NCBI GenBank assembly: GCA_018907035.1
Contig: JACCIC010000135.1
Span: 985,001 to 1,049,000, forward strand
DNA: 64,000 bases
Reading direction: 5' to 3'
Origin: Sycobia sp. Sy_11
Lineage: Eukaryota > Arthropoda > Insecta > Hymenoptera > Epichrysomallidae
Shown here: one piece after another, positions 34,091 through 43,798 of the stretch
How the letters are laid out: each line of letters starts with the position of its first letter
Numbering within the stretch: position 1 is the first letter of the stretch
The notes under the pieces: generated by a model
Told to the model about the DNA's origin: nothing
What the model saw: only the letters and a program-made list of their open reading frames with translations
Database searches by the model: none
Position numbers and translations under genes: made by a program

Positions 34091-34296
34091 TAGAGTGAAA
34101 CGCGATAACAAATAATGAAACGGAGATATTTATTTACCGCTCTACTATTTTAATTTATTTTGCCGGACTCGGTGAAATAAATTGTGAGGAACCCGGTTTC
34201 GCGCATATTATAACTTCTATTTTTCGAAAATAAAAAAAACAAACCTTTAGATTTTCCTACTCTTACTGCTCCTGTGTTGGCGTCTATTCGGATGCG

Positions 34297-34752
34297 CTAT
34301 CGCAGACCATTGTCCCGAGCCCTGTACTCACGCACTCCCGGCGGGATCACGACCTCCGGCCCATTCGGGATTTTTACCTTTCTGGGCCGTGGGGGCTCCG
34401 GGATGGAAATCCGACAGAATCCTTCCGCCGGATTCGGAGACACCTTAAATGACGTGTCCCGCTGCTGCCGTTGGATTGGCGGGAGTGTTATGAGCGGTGG
34501 AGGAAATGCTAAGGGTCTCGGGCGCGTCTGCAGCCGCTCCAGCCGCACTATTGGCCTACTGGCCATAGCCTCCAGGACTCCTTTAGTGGTCGGTTGATAT
34601 TCTGCCGTCACCAGTGACTGCTGTGGGGTAGGCTGAGGGAAATATCCCTCATCCCCAGCCACTTCCCCGAAGTACGAGGTGTCCTGAGCGTCTAGCCAAC
34701 GCTCGAACTCCTCGTACAACTCCTGCGGCGTCATATTCATAATCGCTTCCAT
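34297..34752 (-). CDS. extra 3' ORF of element E, function unknown
   Basis: An intact 151-codon ORF starting at ATG (34752) lies between the end of integrase (35385) and the polypurine tract, where env would be in an errantivirus. It does not look like an envelope gene: there is no signal peptide and no membrane segment. The N-terminal ~45 residues are acidic (TPQELYEEFERWLDAQD, then a GEVAGDEGYF block). The rest is rich in proline, arginine and glutamine (RLERLQTRPRPLAFPPP, LPPIQRQQR, IPEPPRPRKVKIPNGPEVV). It is more GC-rich than the pol frame. It is likely expressed from a spliced or read-through LTR transcript. I do not recognise a family. It could be a captured host fragment, a chaperone-like or RNA-binding accessory protein, or a silencing-related factor; none of this is shown by the sequence. 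Confidence 0.7.
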   Translation of the reverse strand: MEAIMNMTPQELYEEFERWLDAQDTSYFGEVAGDEGYFPQPTPQQSLVTAEYQPTTKGVLEAMASRPIVRLERLQTRPRPLAFPPPLITLPPIQRQQRDTSFKVSPNPAEGFCRISIPEPPRPRKVKIPNGPEVVIPPGVREYRARDNGLR

Positions 34753-35384
34753 GTTAACTTAATCACGGTTGATTTTACACTGATCAAATTATTCCTCTTT
34801 AACTTTAATTCAATCTTAAAGTTAGAACGTTTTGAATAGTGGGCAAGGGCGTATTTGTTTACTTTTATTTCCCGACTCGACCGTATGTTCGAGTTTATCG
34901 TCGAGATAGGAAATTTTAAAGCCCATGCCTATATGCAAAATTTGTATAGTTGATTGATTATTTAAATTTTGTGTCTTGATCCTGTGTGTTTGCGGAATAT
35001 AGATTCTCCATCGTGAGTCGCGTTTATTTAAGAAAACAACCTCTTTCCTCCTGATTTATTTCCGAGCCGTATTACATTATACTTATTATTAACTCGCTAT
35101 ATACATAATTATTAACTCGCTATTAAAATTATTAACTCGCTATTTTAAATTATTAACGCGCTATATACAAAATTATTGACTCGCTATTTTAAATTATTAA
35201 CACGCTATATACAAAATTATTTACAGAGATCTCGCTTACTTAATTATCCTATTTACTTATTACTATTGCAATGTACAATATTTTACAATTTTACAAAATT
35301 ATTTACAAAAATTCACGTATCGTGACCGGTATACGGTTTTATGTCCTTGACATGAATTTTTTCTATTAGTTTCTCATCTGCTCC
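34753..35384 (-). other. AT-rich spacer in element E with tandem repeats
   Basis: No ORF. Six or so imperfect units containing ATTATTAACTCGCTAT lie at about 35083-35222, in two alternating lengths. The 632-bp spacer separates integrase from the accessory ORF, so that ORF needs its own mRNA or re-initiation. Confidence 0.7.
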
Positions 35385-38090
35385 TTACAGATCAAATATG
35401 ACTGGGGAAACTTTCTTTATTATTGCAAATGGCCCACTATATTTTTCGCAAAGTTTTGCATTGAGCTGATTTGCTTTGTTTGACAGTATGTGTTGACGCT
35501 TCAGGACTTGTTCGCCAACACGTGGTTGCCAATCGCGTCGGCGTAAGTCATAATATTTTCTCTGTCGCAAGAAAGACTGTGCCGCTTTTATTTTGGCGAG
35601 CTCAAGTGCTTCCTGAATATTCCTTATCCTTTCTTCTGCTTTTGATTTTGAACGCTGTCCTATTTCTTGTTTCAGGCTACCTGGTGCGCTTAGCTCTCCT
35701 CCGAAATTTAAATAAGCTGGCGTATAACCCGTGCTATCGTGCATGGCTGTGTTATATGCGAATGAAATTTCGTTTAGATAATTATCCCATGTTTTTTGGG
35801 ACTTATCTATGTACTGTTTTACCATAGTTTTTACAGTGCGATTTAGCCGTTCTACAGGATTGCACTGGAGTGAATACGGTGGCGTAGTTCGATGAGTAAT
35901 TTTCGCATTTTTTAATATTTGGCGAAACTCATTCGAAATAAATTGTCTACCGTTATCACTCACTATTACTTGCGGGCATCCAAAACGTAATATAATTTGT
36001 TCTTGGATTGCTCGTCCTATGACAGCATCCGTTGCTTTTCGTAATGCACGTAGTTCGATCCATTTCGTTAATCGATCCTACATTACAAGAAGCATAATAT
36101 GTCCGTTATTCGATCGTGGGAGAGGCCCCACCAAATCAACAGAGACCATCTCCCATGGCTGTGTTACATTTGTCGCGTGCATTTTTCCCGCCGAGGCTGA
36201 CTGCTGTGCTTTATGCTTTTGGAAGTTTATACACGCGCGTACGTACCGTATGGCTTCATGGAACATGCCTGGCCAGTAGTAGCTTTTAGCTAATTTTGCT
36301 AAAGTTTTAGCTACTCCTAAATGTCCTGCCGTGGGATCATCGTGATTTTCTTTCATTATTCGCTGTTTTTCTGAATCATTTATACATATTTTCCACTCGC
36401 TTAATTCATTTGTTTCATTAAAATCAAGCGTGTGTAATATGTGCCGATACAATCTATTGCCTTCTATCCTGTAATCCGGAAAATCTTTCGGATTTTCTGA
36501 TACCGATTTATAAGTTTTCTAGTACCATTTATTTTCCGTTTTCGATATCGCATTTATTTCGACTGGATTCCGTGATAGTATGTCGACCACGTTATTTTCT
36601 GTCCCTTTTCGATACTGTATATCGAAATCCCATTGTGCTAATTCCAGTGCCCATCGTGCTAACCTTCCTGATTTATTATCTAACTTCTCCAACCATTTTA
36701 ATGATTGGTGATCCGTTACCACTGTAAACGGATAACCTTCTAGATATGGGCGCATTTTCCATATGCCCCACCGCACAGCTAAACATTCTAATTCAGTGAC
36801 GGAATAATTTTTTTCTGCTGAATTTAGTGTGCGGCTGGCATACGCAATGACGTTCTCTTTTTCTCCGTCTATCTGTGTTAGCACGGCGCCTAGGCCAAGT
36901 AAATTCGCATCTGTTTGCACGACAAAAGGCAGATTCCAATTTGTACATACCAAAACAGGAGCTTCCGTGAAGTTTTTCTTTAGCTCTTCAAAAGCCGTTG
37001 CTTGATCCTGTGTCCATGTCCATTCTGTTTTCTTCTTTAATAGTATACTTAATGGTGCTGCTGTTTTTGACAAATCTTTAATAAAACGCCTATACCAGGA
37101 AAGCATTCCAAAAAATCTTTTAAATTCCTTTTGATTTTTTGGTGGTGGTATTGCTGAAATTGCTTTAATCTTTTCAGGATCTGTTCGAATTCCCTGTGCA
37201 TCAACCACGTGTCCCAGATACGTAAGTTGTGACCTTGCAAAATTGCATTTTTCTGGATTCGGCTTTAATTTGGCAGCCCGCAACCTTTCAAAGACTGTCC
37301 TTAGCATTTCTTTAAATTCCTTGTATGTCTCGGTGACGATAATTATGTCATGAAGATATGCAAATGCGTTTGGTGCCATATCGGGTGTAATAATTGTATC
37401 TAGCAGTCTCTGAAACGTTGCTGGGGCAGTATGTAAACCAAAAGGCATTACATTGAACTCATAAAGGCCTCGTCCTGGCACTGTAAAAACCGTAAGAGGC
37501 TTACTTTCTTCTGTTAAGTTAATTTGCCAATAGCCATTTTTAAGGTCAATAGTTGATAGTATTCGTGCGCCCTGCAACTTATCAAGAATTGACTGTATTT
37601 GTGGCAGGGGGTAAGCATCCTTTTTCGAAACTTTATTTAAACAGCGAAAATCCACACAAAATCGAGGTTTGCCGTCTTTTTTCCTTGCGATTACTACAGG
37701 ACTACTCCATGGGCTGTCTGACGGTCGTATTATGCCCTCCTTTATCATTTTATCAACTTCCTCGTTGATAATTTTTTGCATTGCCGGGTTTCTAGCTCGG
37801 TAACGTTGTTTTAATGGCGTAGTGTCCGTCAGTCGTATTTCATGTTTCACACAAGGCGTAGCCCCTTTAATAGAATTAAATTTTTCCATTTCCGTATTTA
37901 TAAATCTTTCTAAATCTTTCTTTTGCTGTTTTGGTAACTCTTGCAATCCTGTTTGAAGGTTCTGAATACTTGAGATTTGATTTATAAATATATTACTATT
38001 TCTAAGTTTTTTGCCTTTCAATGAAACGTCGATGTTCAATTTAGTTAAAATATCCATTCCTACGATAATTTTACTACTTAATTTATTCAT
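35385..38090 (-). pseudogene. element E pol: RT, RNase H and integrase with two amber stops
   Basis: One frame runs from 38090 to 35385, interrupted only by TAG at 36519-36521 and TAG at 36078-36080. RT: SDSPWSSPVVIARKKDGKPRFCVDF, ILSTIDLKNGYWQINL, FNVMPFGLHTAPATFQRLLD, then AYLHDIII at about 37349-37360, where the catalytic Y-x-D-D reads Y-L-H-D. RNase H: VVQTDANLLGLGAVLTQ, TELECLAV, TVVTDHQSLKWL, DILSRNP. Integrase: the HHCC domain (H...H intact, but the C-x2-C reads C-I-N-F), D in VSVDLVGPLP (about 36120), D in SDNGRQF (about 35955), E in PVERLNRTVK (about 35845), and a C-terminal region with VGEQVLKRQ and KYSGPFAI. All three integrase acidic residues survive. The RT mutation and stops make the polyprotein defective. 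Confidence 0.93.
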
Positions 38091-38451
38091 TACGTAGAAT
38101 TCTTGATTTAATATAATTATAATTTTTTATCTTGACTGTGCCTTTTATCCCTTTCATTTCGGATATCAATGCACCGTTTGCCAGTATTGCTGCTTTGGGT
38201 TTTTCTACCGCAGTCCAATGGCATTTATTTTTGCAATGGTTCGCCACGTCCGGCCGTATAAAAGAATTAACTGAACCTGTGTCAACTAATGCTTTATACT
38301 TCTTTTGGCCTATTTTTGCTATTACAAAATAGCGTAAATCTAATTGTTGGTCGGCCGGGCCTGTGATGATCTGGCCGCGATTTCGTTTCCCGGCTTTTGG
38401 CATTTGCAATCGCGCGAAAATACGCCGTCTTTGCCACACCGGGTGCAACAT
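38083..38451 (-). pseudogene. element E aspartic protease frame
   Basis: The frame overlaps the end of gag by 112 bases and is in the -1 frame relative to gag, as in many gypsy elements that use -1 frameshifting. DLRYFVIAKIGQKKYKALVDTGSVNSFI contains the catalytic DTG (about 38279-38287), followed by AILANG and GIKGTVKI. The frame stops at 38083 (ILRNE), while the natural continuation (FYVMNKLSSKIIVGMDIL) lies in the pol frame. This points to a 1-base indel near 38090-38105, because the pol frame here is the gag frame, not the protease frame. The protease would cut gag-pol. Confidence 0.85.
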
Positions 38452-39377
38452 TTTCTTTCTGCGTTTTTACATTGGAAACGTGTATGGCCTTGTTGCTTAC
38501 AGCGCCAGCAACATTTACTCTTGTCGTACGACGACGTAATTGCCATTATTGCATTTCGCGATTTCACGAATGATCGATGATTTTCGGAAGTTGATTTTGT
38601 TTTATCTCCTTCCATTCTATTTAATTTTTCTCGAACAATTTCTACCTTCCGGACTAAATCACTTACGGAGGCTATGTTTTCTCTTGCAACATATAATTGC
38701 AATTCAGGCAACATATTTTCGTACAAATTGTCTATCTGTGTACGAATATCAAATCCTCCGCGACGTCTCATTAACGTACATAAGGCATTCGCGTAATTTA
38801 AGATCGATTCCTTCGATTTTTGTTTTCGATCTATTATTTGCCTATCTAACTGTCGTTGTTCATTTGGAGGTAAGTAAAATTCTCTCATTAATTTTTGCAA
38901 TCCCTCCCACGACGTGATATCTCTGGCAAAATTTCGAAACCATTGTTGCGCGTCGCCTCTCAATAATTCCGGTAAGCCCTGCAACAATTGTGCGTCTGTT
39001 AGGCCGTAGACGGCACGCAATTCCGAAACTCTTTCCAGGAATGCGTGAACATTTTTCCCGTCGAAATGGCAATTACATTTCCTCATCTGGTCGGCTATTT
39101 TTGCCGCCGGATTAACGGGAATATTTGCCATAATTTGATTAGGTGTTGGAAGTATATTACTTTCTCCTAATAGTGGAGACGATGTATTTTGCAATTTCTC
39201 CGTGAGCAATTGCTGCTCATCGGCCGTCCTATCGTGCTCTTCTACGTAATCCGGCGCGTCGTCTGGCTTATCATTAAAAAATTCCGGATTTTGACTTATA
39301 TATCGAACTAATCTCTGCCGGAGTTCAACAACATTACCGTCTAGACATAAATCGAATTTTGCTAACTCTATAAGCAA
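38340..39377 (-). CDS. element E gag
   Basis: A 345-codon open frame. It opens with a SAP-like helix pair (LLIELAKFDLCLDG, VVELRQRLVRYI, about residues 1-28) and an acidic linker. The capsid region is CHFDGKNVHAFLERVSEL, LLRGDAQQWFRNF and MREFYLPP (about 105-180), followed by LCTLMRRRGGF. Near the C-terminus are two zinc knuckles: CWRCKQQGHTRFQC (standard CCHC) and CTRCGKDGVFSRDC (His replaced by Phe or Val). No ATG opens the frame; the first usable codon after the upstream stop is a CTT/TTG stretch, so the true start is lost or lies further upstream in another frame. The protein would form the particle and bind RNA. The open frame is intact apart from the start. Confidence 0.88.
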   Translation of the reverse strand: MLIELAKFDLCLDGNVVELRQRLVRYISQNPEFFNDKPDDAPDYVEEHDRTADEQQLLTEKLQNTSSPLLGESNILPTPNQIMANIPVNPAAKIADQMRKCNCHFDGKNVHAFLERVSELRAVYGLTDAQLLQGLPELLRGDAQQWFRNFARDITSWEGLQKLMREFYLPPNEQRQLDRQIIDRKQKSKESILNYANALCTLMRRRGGFDIRTQIDNLYENMLPELQLYVARENIASVSDLVRKVEIVREKLNRMEGDKTKSTSENHRSFVKSRNAIMAITSSYDKSKCCWRCKQQGHTRFQCKNAERKCCTRCGKDGVFSRDCKCQKPGNEIAARSSQARPTNN

Positions 39378-39570
39378 CTGCTCCCTACGAAGTTATATAT
39401 CCACGAAACCTTCATTGTTTTTATTCGATTATTGACAATATTGCTATCTACTCTAAATATCCCATCCAGCAAATAATTCCGTTCAATAAATCAAAATTCA
39501 AAATTTAATAAGGATTTTTTAAATTTTTAGATTAAATAGTATTAATAAGCACGACTGTGTCCATGAAATT

Positions 39571-39587
39571 CGCCTGTTCGGGCGCCA
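39571..39587 (-). other. primer-binding site of element E
   Basis: Minus strand TGGCGCCCGAACAGGCG lies directly after the LTR end TGTTACA (39588). It resembles the tRNA-Lys-type PBS (TGGCGCCCGAACAGGG...) up to the last few bases. Confidence 0.85.
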
Positions 39588-39690
39588 TGTAACATGAGCA
39601 TTTTGGTGAGAGCTAGTGAGAGCTGTGGATCATACATTGTTTATCATAATATCGAATCTAAATCTACGTGTTAGATTTGTATTATAATTG
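39588..39690 (-). repeat. LTR terminus plus copied flanking DNA at the right LTR border
   Basis: 39588-39612 repeats the last ~25 bases of the LTR (TGTAACATGAG..TTTTGGTGAGAGCTAG in plus orientation). 39615-39690 repeats the left flank 32948-33021 (from GCTGTGGATCATACATTG to TATAATTG). The full right LTR begins only after this, at 39691. Confidence 0.9.
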
Positions 39691-40741
39691 TGTAACATGA
39701 GAACTTTGGTGAGAGCAAGTTCGTGTTCCGGCTCAACGCGCCTCGGCCCCGATCGCTCAGCACGCCATCGGGTTCCTTTCACCCCACCAAAGGCTATGTT
39801 CGATTTGTTTTAACTTGCACAAATGAGTGGCTCCGGCTCAACCCGCCTCGGCCCCTAGTCGCTTAACCCGCCAGCAAGTTTGTTCTAGTACACGCCGAAC
39901 CCGCGAAAATCCAATTCTCACTCTCGCTCAACCCGCCAGAGTTTGAATTGGATTTTTATTTAATTTATTTACCATTTTTATTTCTTTTTCTTTTTGTTTT
40001 TTTTTTGTTTGCTGGATTTGGGATCTTAATAAGTTTAAATTTTATTAAATATTAAATAAGTTTATTTAACAAAAATTGAACAAAAAATTAATAAACAAAA
40101 TTTAATAATAATAAACTAATTAATAATAATAATCTCATTTGTCAGCCATTTGATGGCTAGTCGTTATTCTAACACCCGTTTTATCGCCATTATCCGCTGT
40201 AACAAAAATAAACAAATTATATCATAAAATATATTTATTTTATGATGTACAATATTTAAATAATTTTATTCTAACTTAAAATTTACAAAATTTTATTTAT
40301 TTTTTATTCCATTTTCGCGTCTCGCCCCGAGTGTGCTGAGACTTGTCGCCCGCTATCGCGCCGACGACAGGTCCCCCTCGAAAAGCCAGTTTCGAGGTCG
40401 CTGGCACACTGAATTTTCGCAGTCAGTGCGGCTCTATTTGAGAATTGGGAGAGAGCGCTCGCTCTCCCCTTACCGCACTGTACCGCGCCGTAGTTTTAGG
40501 CAGCGCCGTCGCCGCTCGCGAGAATTCGCGAATTGATTCGCGAATTATCGCTCGCCGCCGCTCTTCGAGCCGCCTGCGGCCCGAGAGCGCTCGCTCATCC
40601 TCGCCGCTGCTGGCGCTTTATTCCCGCGCCGCGCCGCGCCACGAAGCCTTCGGCGCTCCCCCTTCGCCGCGCCGCGCCGCTCGCGACTTCGCGACTTATT
40701 ACAATATTATATTTTCTGCGCGAGACTATTGTCTCGTCGCA
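39691..40741 (-). repeat. right (5') LTR of element E
   Basis: 1,051 bp. Promoter pair at 40407-40441 as in the left LTR. Differences from the left LTR are scattered single-base changes plus a poly-T length change near 40000. Followed by ATTG at 40742-40745. Confidence 0.93.
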
Positions 40742-41117
40742 ATTGTTAAACATATTTTCGAAATCTAGACTTGTATTCGACTTGTATTATTACTTATATT
40801 AACTGTATTTTATTATTTGACATTAATATTATCATTATACGCATTATAAATCAAATTATTAATCAATTCTAGATTAACGTAAATTAAATTACGTTACGCA
40901 GAGAATTACACGCAGTAAATTTGTACTTTTTAATATAGCTATAATTTTAGATTATAACCAAAAGTAATTTTTAGCTCTACGCATAACTTGCGAATTTCTC
41001 CGGGGCACTAGCTATTTAAAAAAATAGATATATAATACATTATATATATTCATTTTTTATAAACTTTTTATAAACATTATACACTATATCAGTTTGTGCG
41101 ATCCCGAGATCGCGCCA
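40742..41117. other. AT-rich spacer ending in a possible PBS of a D-type element
   Basis: No gene. The last 18 bases (41100-41117) read on the minus strand as TGGCGCGATCTCGGGATC, directly abutting the D-family LTR end. This suggests a PBS and that the LTR at 41118 was a 5' LTR. Confidence 0.5.
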
Positions 41118-41762
41118 TGTAACGGTGCGCGTGTCCACCTCGAACACGAGGACGGCGGGGACATCCATTGCAGAAGATTTGCCCGGTTGGGCTTAACTCC
41201 GAATCGACACATAGCGAAAAGCGAAACGTCGCATGCAAGGGGACGAGTCAGATCAAGAAGAATAAAAAAAGAGGAACGAGTAAAATAAAATAGATGACAG
41301 TAGGCGGTGGTGGCAAGCTCTGGACGTACAGCAGCACGCTCTCGACAGACGTAGGAGGCGGTGTTCCAGCTCGTCGGTAACCCCGGGATGGGGCGGTCAC
41401 TCCGCACAGGCAGGGGCCGGGTGGCAGTCTCGTTAGCTCGAGTCCAGTAACTACGTTCGTGGAGCAACCTTTGCAAATCTTAGCCCGGAGGGCGGCAACA
41501 AGCGCGAATAACACAGGAAAATCCAAAGGAGAAACTCACGAGGCGACGCGACAATAGCAATCGAGGTAGATTATTTTTCCGTTCAAGAAAAGACTCACTC
41601 GCGCGTAACACGGCAGTGCTCTCACTACTGAAAAACTCGCGCCCGATGATCTTCCCCTACTCCCCGCTTTCTCTCTCACTTACCTCCTCGCTAGTGTTTC
41701 GGTGCGGTGGCCTCTAACAAAACTACATGCTAAATATTTACATATGTGCAACAGATAGTATA
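41118..41762 (-). repeat. second LTR of the D family, interrupted by a mariner
   Basis: In plus orientation it starts TGTAACGGTGCGCGTGTCC and shares the blocks listed for 22651-23066. It contains a ~370-bp central GC-rich segment (about 41225-41590) that the 22.65 kb copy lacks. Similarity continues through AACAAAACTACATGCTAAAT to CAGATAGTATA at 41762, where a mariner begins. A faint continuation (TATTTGCGATGCTACGA) may follow the mariner after 42870. ORFs within it are chance. Confidence 0.75.
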
Positions 41763-42868
41763 CAGTAAATTTTTTTTATTTTTCAACATGATCTCCTTCT
41801 AGTTCAATACACTTTGACAGACGTATCTCCAATTTTTTTAAACCTTCAGAAAGTATGGTTGCAATGACCTCCTTATTTGACGTAAACCCTTGTCCACTGA
41901 ACAATTTTTTTAAATTTGAAAATAAGAAGTCACTCACGACCAGATCTGGTGAGTACGGTGGATGGTCTATCAATTCAAACTTCAATTCTTGAATTTTAGC
42001 CATAGAAACTGCGCACGTATGCACTCGATTTTTCTTCAAATGATGACGATTTTCTTTTATTTTCTCATGTAGCTGACTTAATAATGACGCATAATACTTT
42101 CCAGTAATCCACTGTCCCTTTTCCATATAGTCAATAAAGATAACACCACGTGCCTCCCAAAACACAGTAGCCATAATCTTTCCAACTGCTTTCACTATCT
42201 TCGCCTATTTTGGAGCCCGTTCGCCTTTAATAATCCATTGTTTAGACTGTTCTTTCGTCTCGGGAGTATAGAGGTGTATCCATGCTTTATCTACAGTGAT
42301 TAATCTATGTAGAAATCATCTGGATTGCGACACGTGCACTCCAAAAGTGCCTTAGAAGAGACCCCGCGGTTGCGTTTGTTCTCAGCTGAGAGCAAACGCG
42401 GCACACATTTCGCAGCTATCTTTTTCATAGCTAACATATCGTGCAAAATTAAAACGACGGTACCTTTCGAAACCCCTGGCCTTAACTATTTCACACAATT
42501 CTATTCTTCGGTCACTTAAAACCATATTCTGGATTTTATCAATCATTTCCGGCGTACTAACGTCTACGGGACGTCCTGAAGGACATTCATCTTCTGTTGA
42601 TCTACGGCCACGTTTCAATCCATTTATCCAATTGTAAAATATTGCAAAAACTCGGGCAGATGTGTCATGAACTGAATCCAACTCAGCTTTTATTTATTTT
42701 GCTATTAAGCCTTTTAAATAAAAATGTTTAATCACCGCTCTAAACTCACTTTTGTCCATTTGCTTAAGCAAACAAACGTTATTTACTTCAACTGACTATA
42801 AAAACCAAACGACTAGATGAATATGGCTGCAACTTTGCCAGATACCTAGTGAGGAATAATGCTTACTG
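41763..42868 (-). pseudogene. mariner element with decayed transposase
   Basis: The 1,106-bp element is bordered by TA on both sides, with short inverted ends CAGTAA/TTACTG. The transposase starts at ATG 42759 with MDKSEFRAVIKHFYLKGL, then YNWINGLKRGRRSTEDECPSGRP, PEMIDKIQNMVLSDRRI, a HLYTPETKEQSKQWI block (first catalytic region, VDKAW instead of VDE.W, about 42230-42290), and a GVIFIDYMEKGQWITGKYY block. The second catalytic Asp (HDNAPAH) has decayed to a NRVHTC remnant, but HPPYSPDLVVSDFLF (third Asp) survives near 41935. It ends at CIELEGDHVEK (41776). Stops split it. Not functional. It landed inside the D-family LTR. Confidence 0.88.
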
Positions 42869-43378
42869 TAAAAAGACTATTTGCGATGCTACGAGCGTCA
42901 TCTCTTATATTTTCTAAGGACTTATTGACCGCCTGTCTTATATATATATCTAGATACATCTACTGCAACCTATACCAACGAATATTACAAACATAAATAA
43001 ACATTAAGGAATATACACATTTAATAAATAAGGAATTATGTCGACTACATTAACTATTATAATTGTGAAGTATATATACCTTATAGGTATAAATATTATA
43101 AATATCATAAATGTAAACACTTACTAACATTCACGAGCGAAGATTACATACTTGCGCGAATGAAATAATACACATTATGAATATTTAAGCAGATATCAAT
43201 TCATGCAAATCATCGGATTTATTCAATTTTTCGTACAATTATAAAAAGTACCTTTGACAACAAGTTTTTATTATAAAATACATTTGTATCATTTAAGGAT
43301 AAGCCATAATTTTAAGCTAAAAGTCATTTATAACTTGCAATAATTTTTCGCTAAACTTTTATAAGAAAATAACACGGC

Positions 43379-43421
<43 letters not shown>

Positions 43422-43796
43422 CGATAAGAAGATATTGAGTAGCACAGCTAGACGCTGACTAGACTATCGCTTAGTATAGAACTGTACACATCCATAAAGT
43501 GTAGGACTGTACATGCACCAATCCACACATAAATATCTTTTATTTTTATTACACTTTTCCCAATTAATAGTACGGAAGTAAGTCGGTAGCCCTAGGCGGA
43601 TAAAGATTCCTTCTCGAAAGAAAATCAATCTGTATCCAAGTGAAGTCCCTTGGACTCCAATATATCTAAACAAGAATAGGCACTCCTGAAAATTAATTAA
43701 GTGCATTTTATTAACTTTCTTTCAGAATTTAAAATTCCCGAGCTAGTAGTGGAAACTCCAGGCTCAAAAGAGGCCAAGGGATAATCAAGCCACATA
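42869..43796. other. AT-rich spacer with a TA microsatellite
   Basis: No gene recognised. (TA)n at about 43381-43419. The 80-codon minus frame at 43464-43706 has no recognisable domain. Confidence 0.5.
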
Positions 43797-43798
43797 TA

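Larger units (their letters stand above)
33022..40741 (-). mobile_element. Ty3/gypsy element E, nearly complete
   Basis: Left LTR 33022-34072 and right LTR 39691-40741, both 1,051 bp and differing at about ten positions by eye. In minus orientation they start TGCGACGAGAC and end CTCATGTTACA. The tetranucleotide ATTG lies outside both LTRs (33018-33021 and 40742-40745), a plausible target duplication. The internal region has a polypurine tract at 34073-34090, gag, protease, RT-RNase H-integrase, an extra 3' ORF, and a primer-binding site at 39571-39587. Between PBS and right LTR there is an extra ~103 bp (39588-39690) made of an LTR end plus copied flank. High LTR similarity implies a young insertion, although the coding region is already damaged. 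Confidence 0.93.

Noticed and set aside
33776..34115. Overlapping Arg/Ala/Ser-rich ORFs in the LTRs (also 40333-40802)
   Set aside because: They lie in the GC-rich U3 of the LTR, occur in both LTR copies and in several frames at once, and have composition driven by GCG/CGC. They are not real genes.
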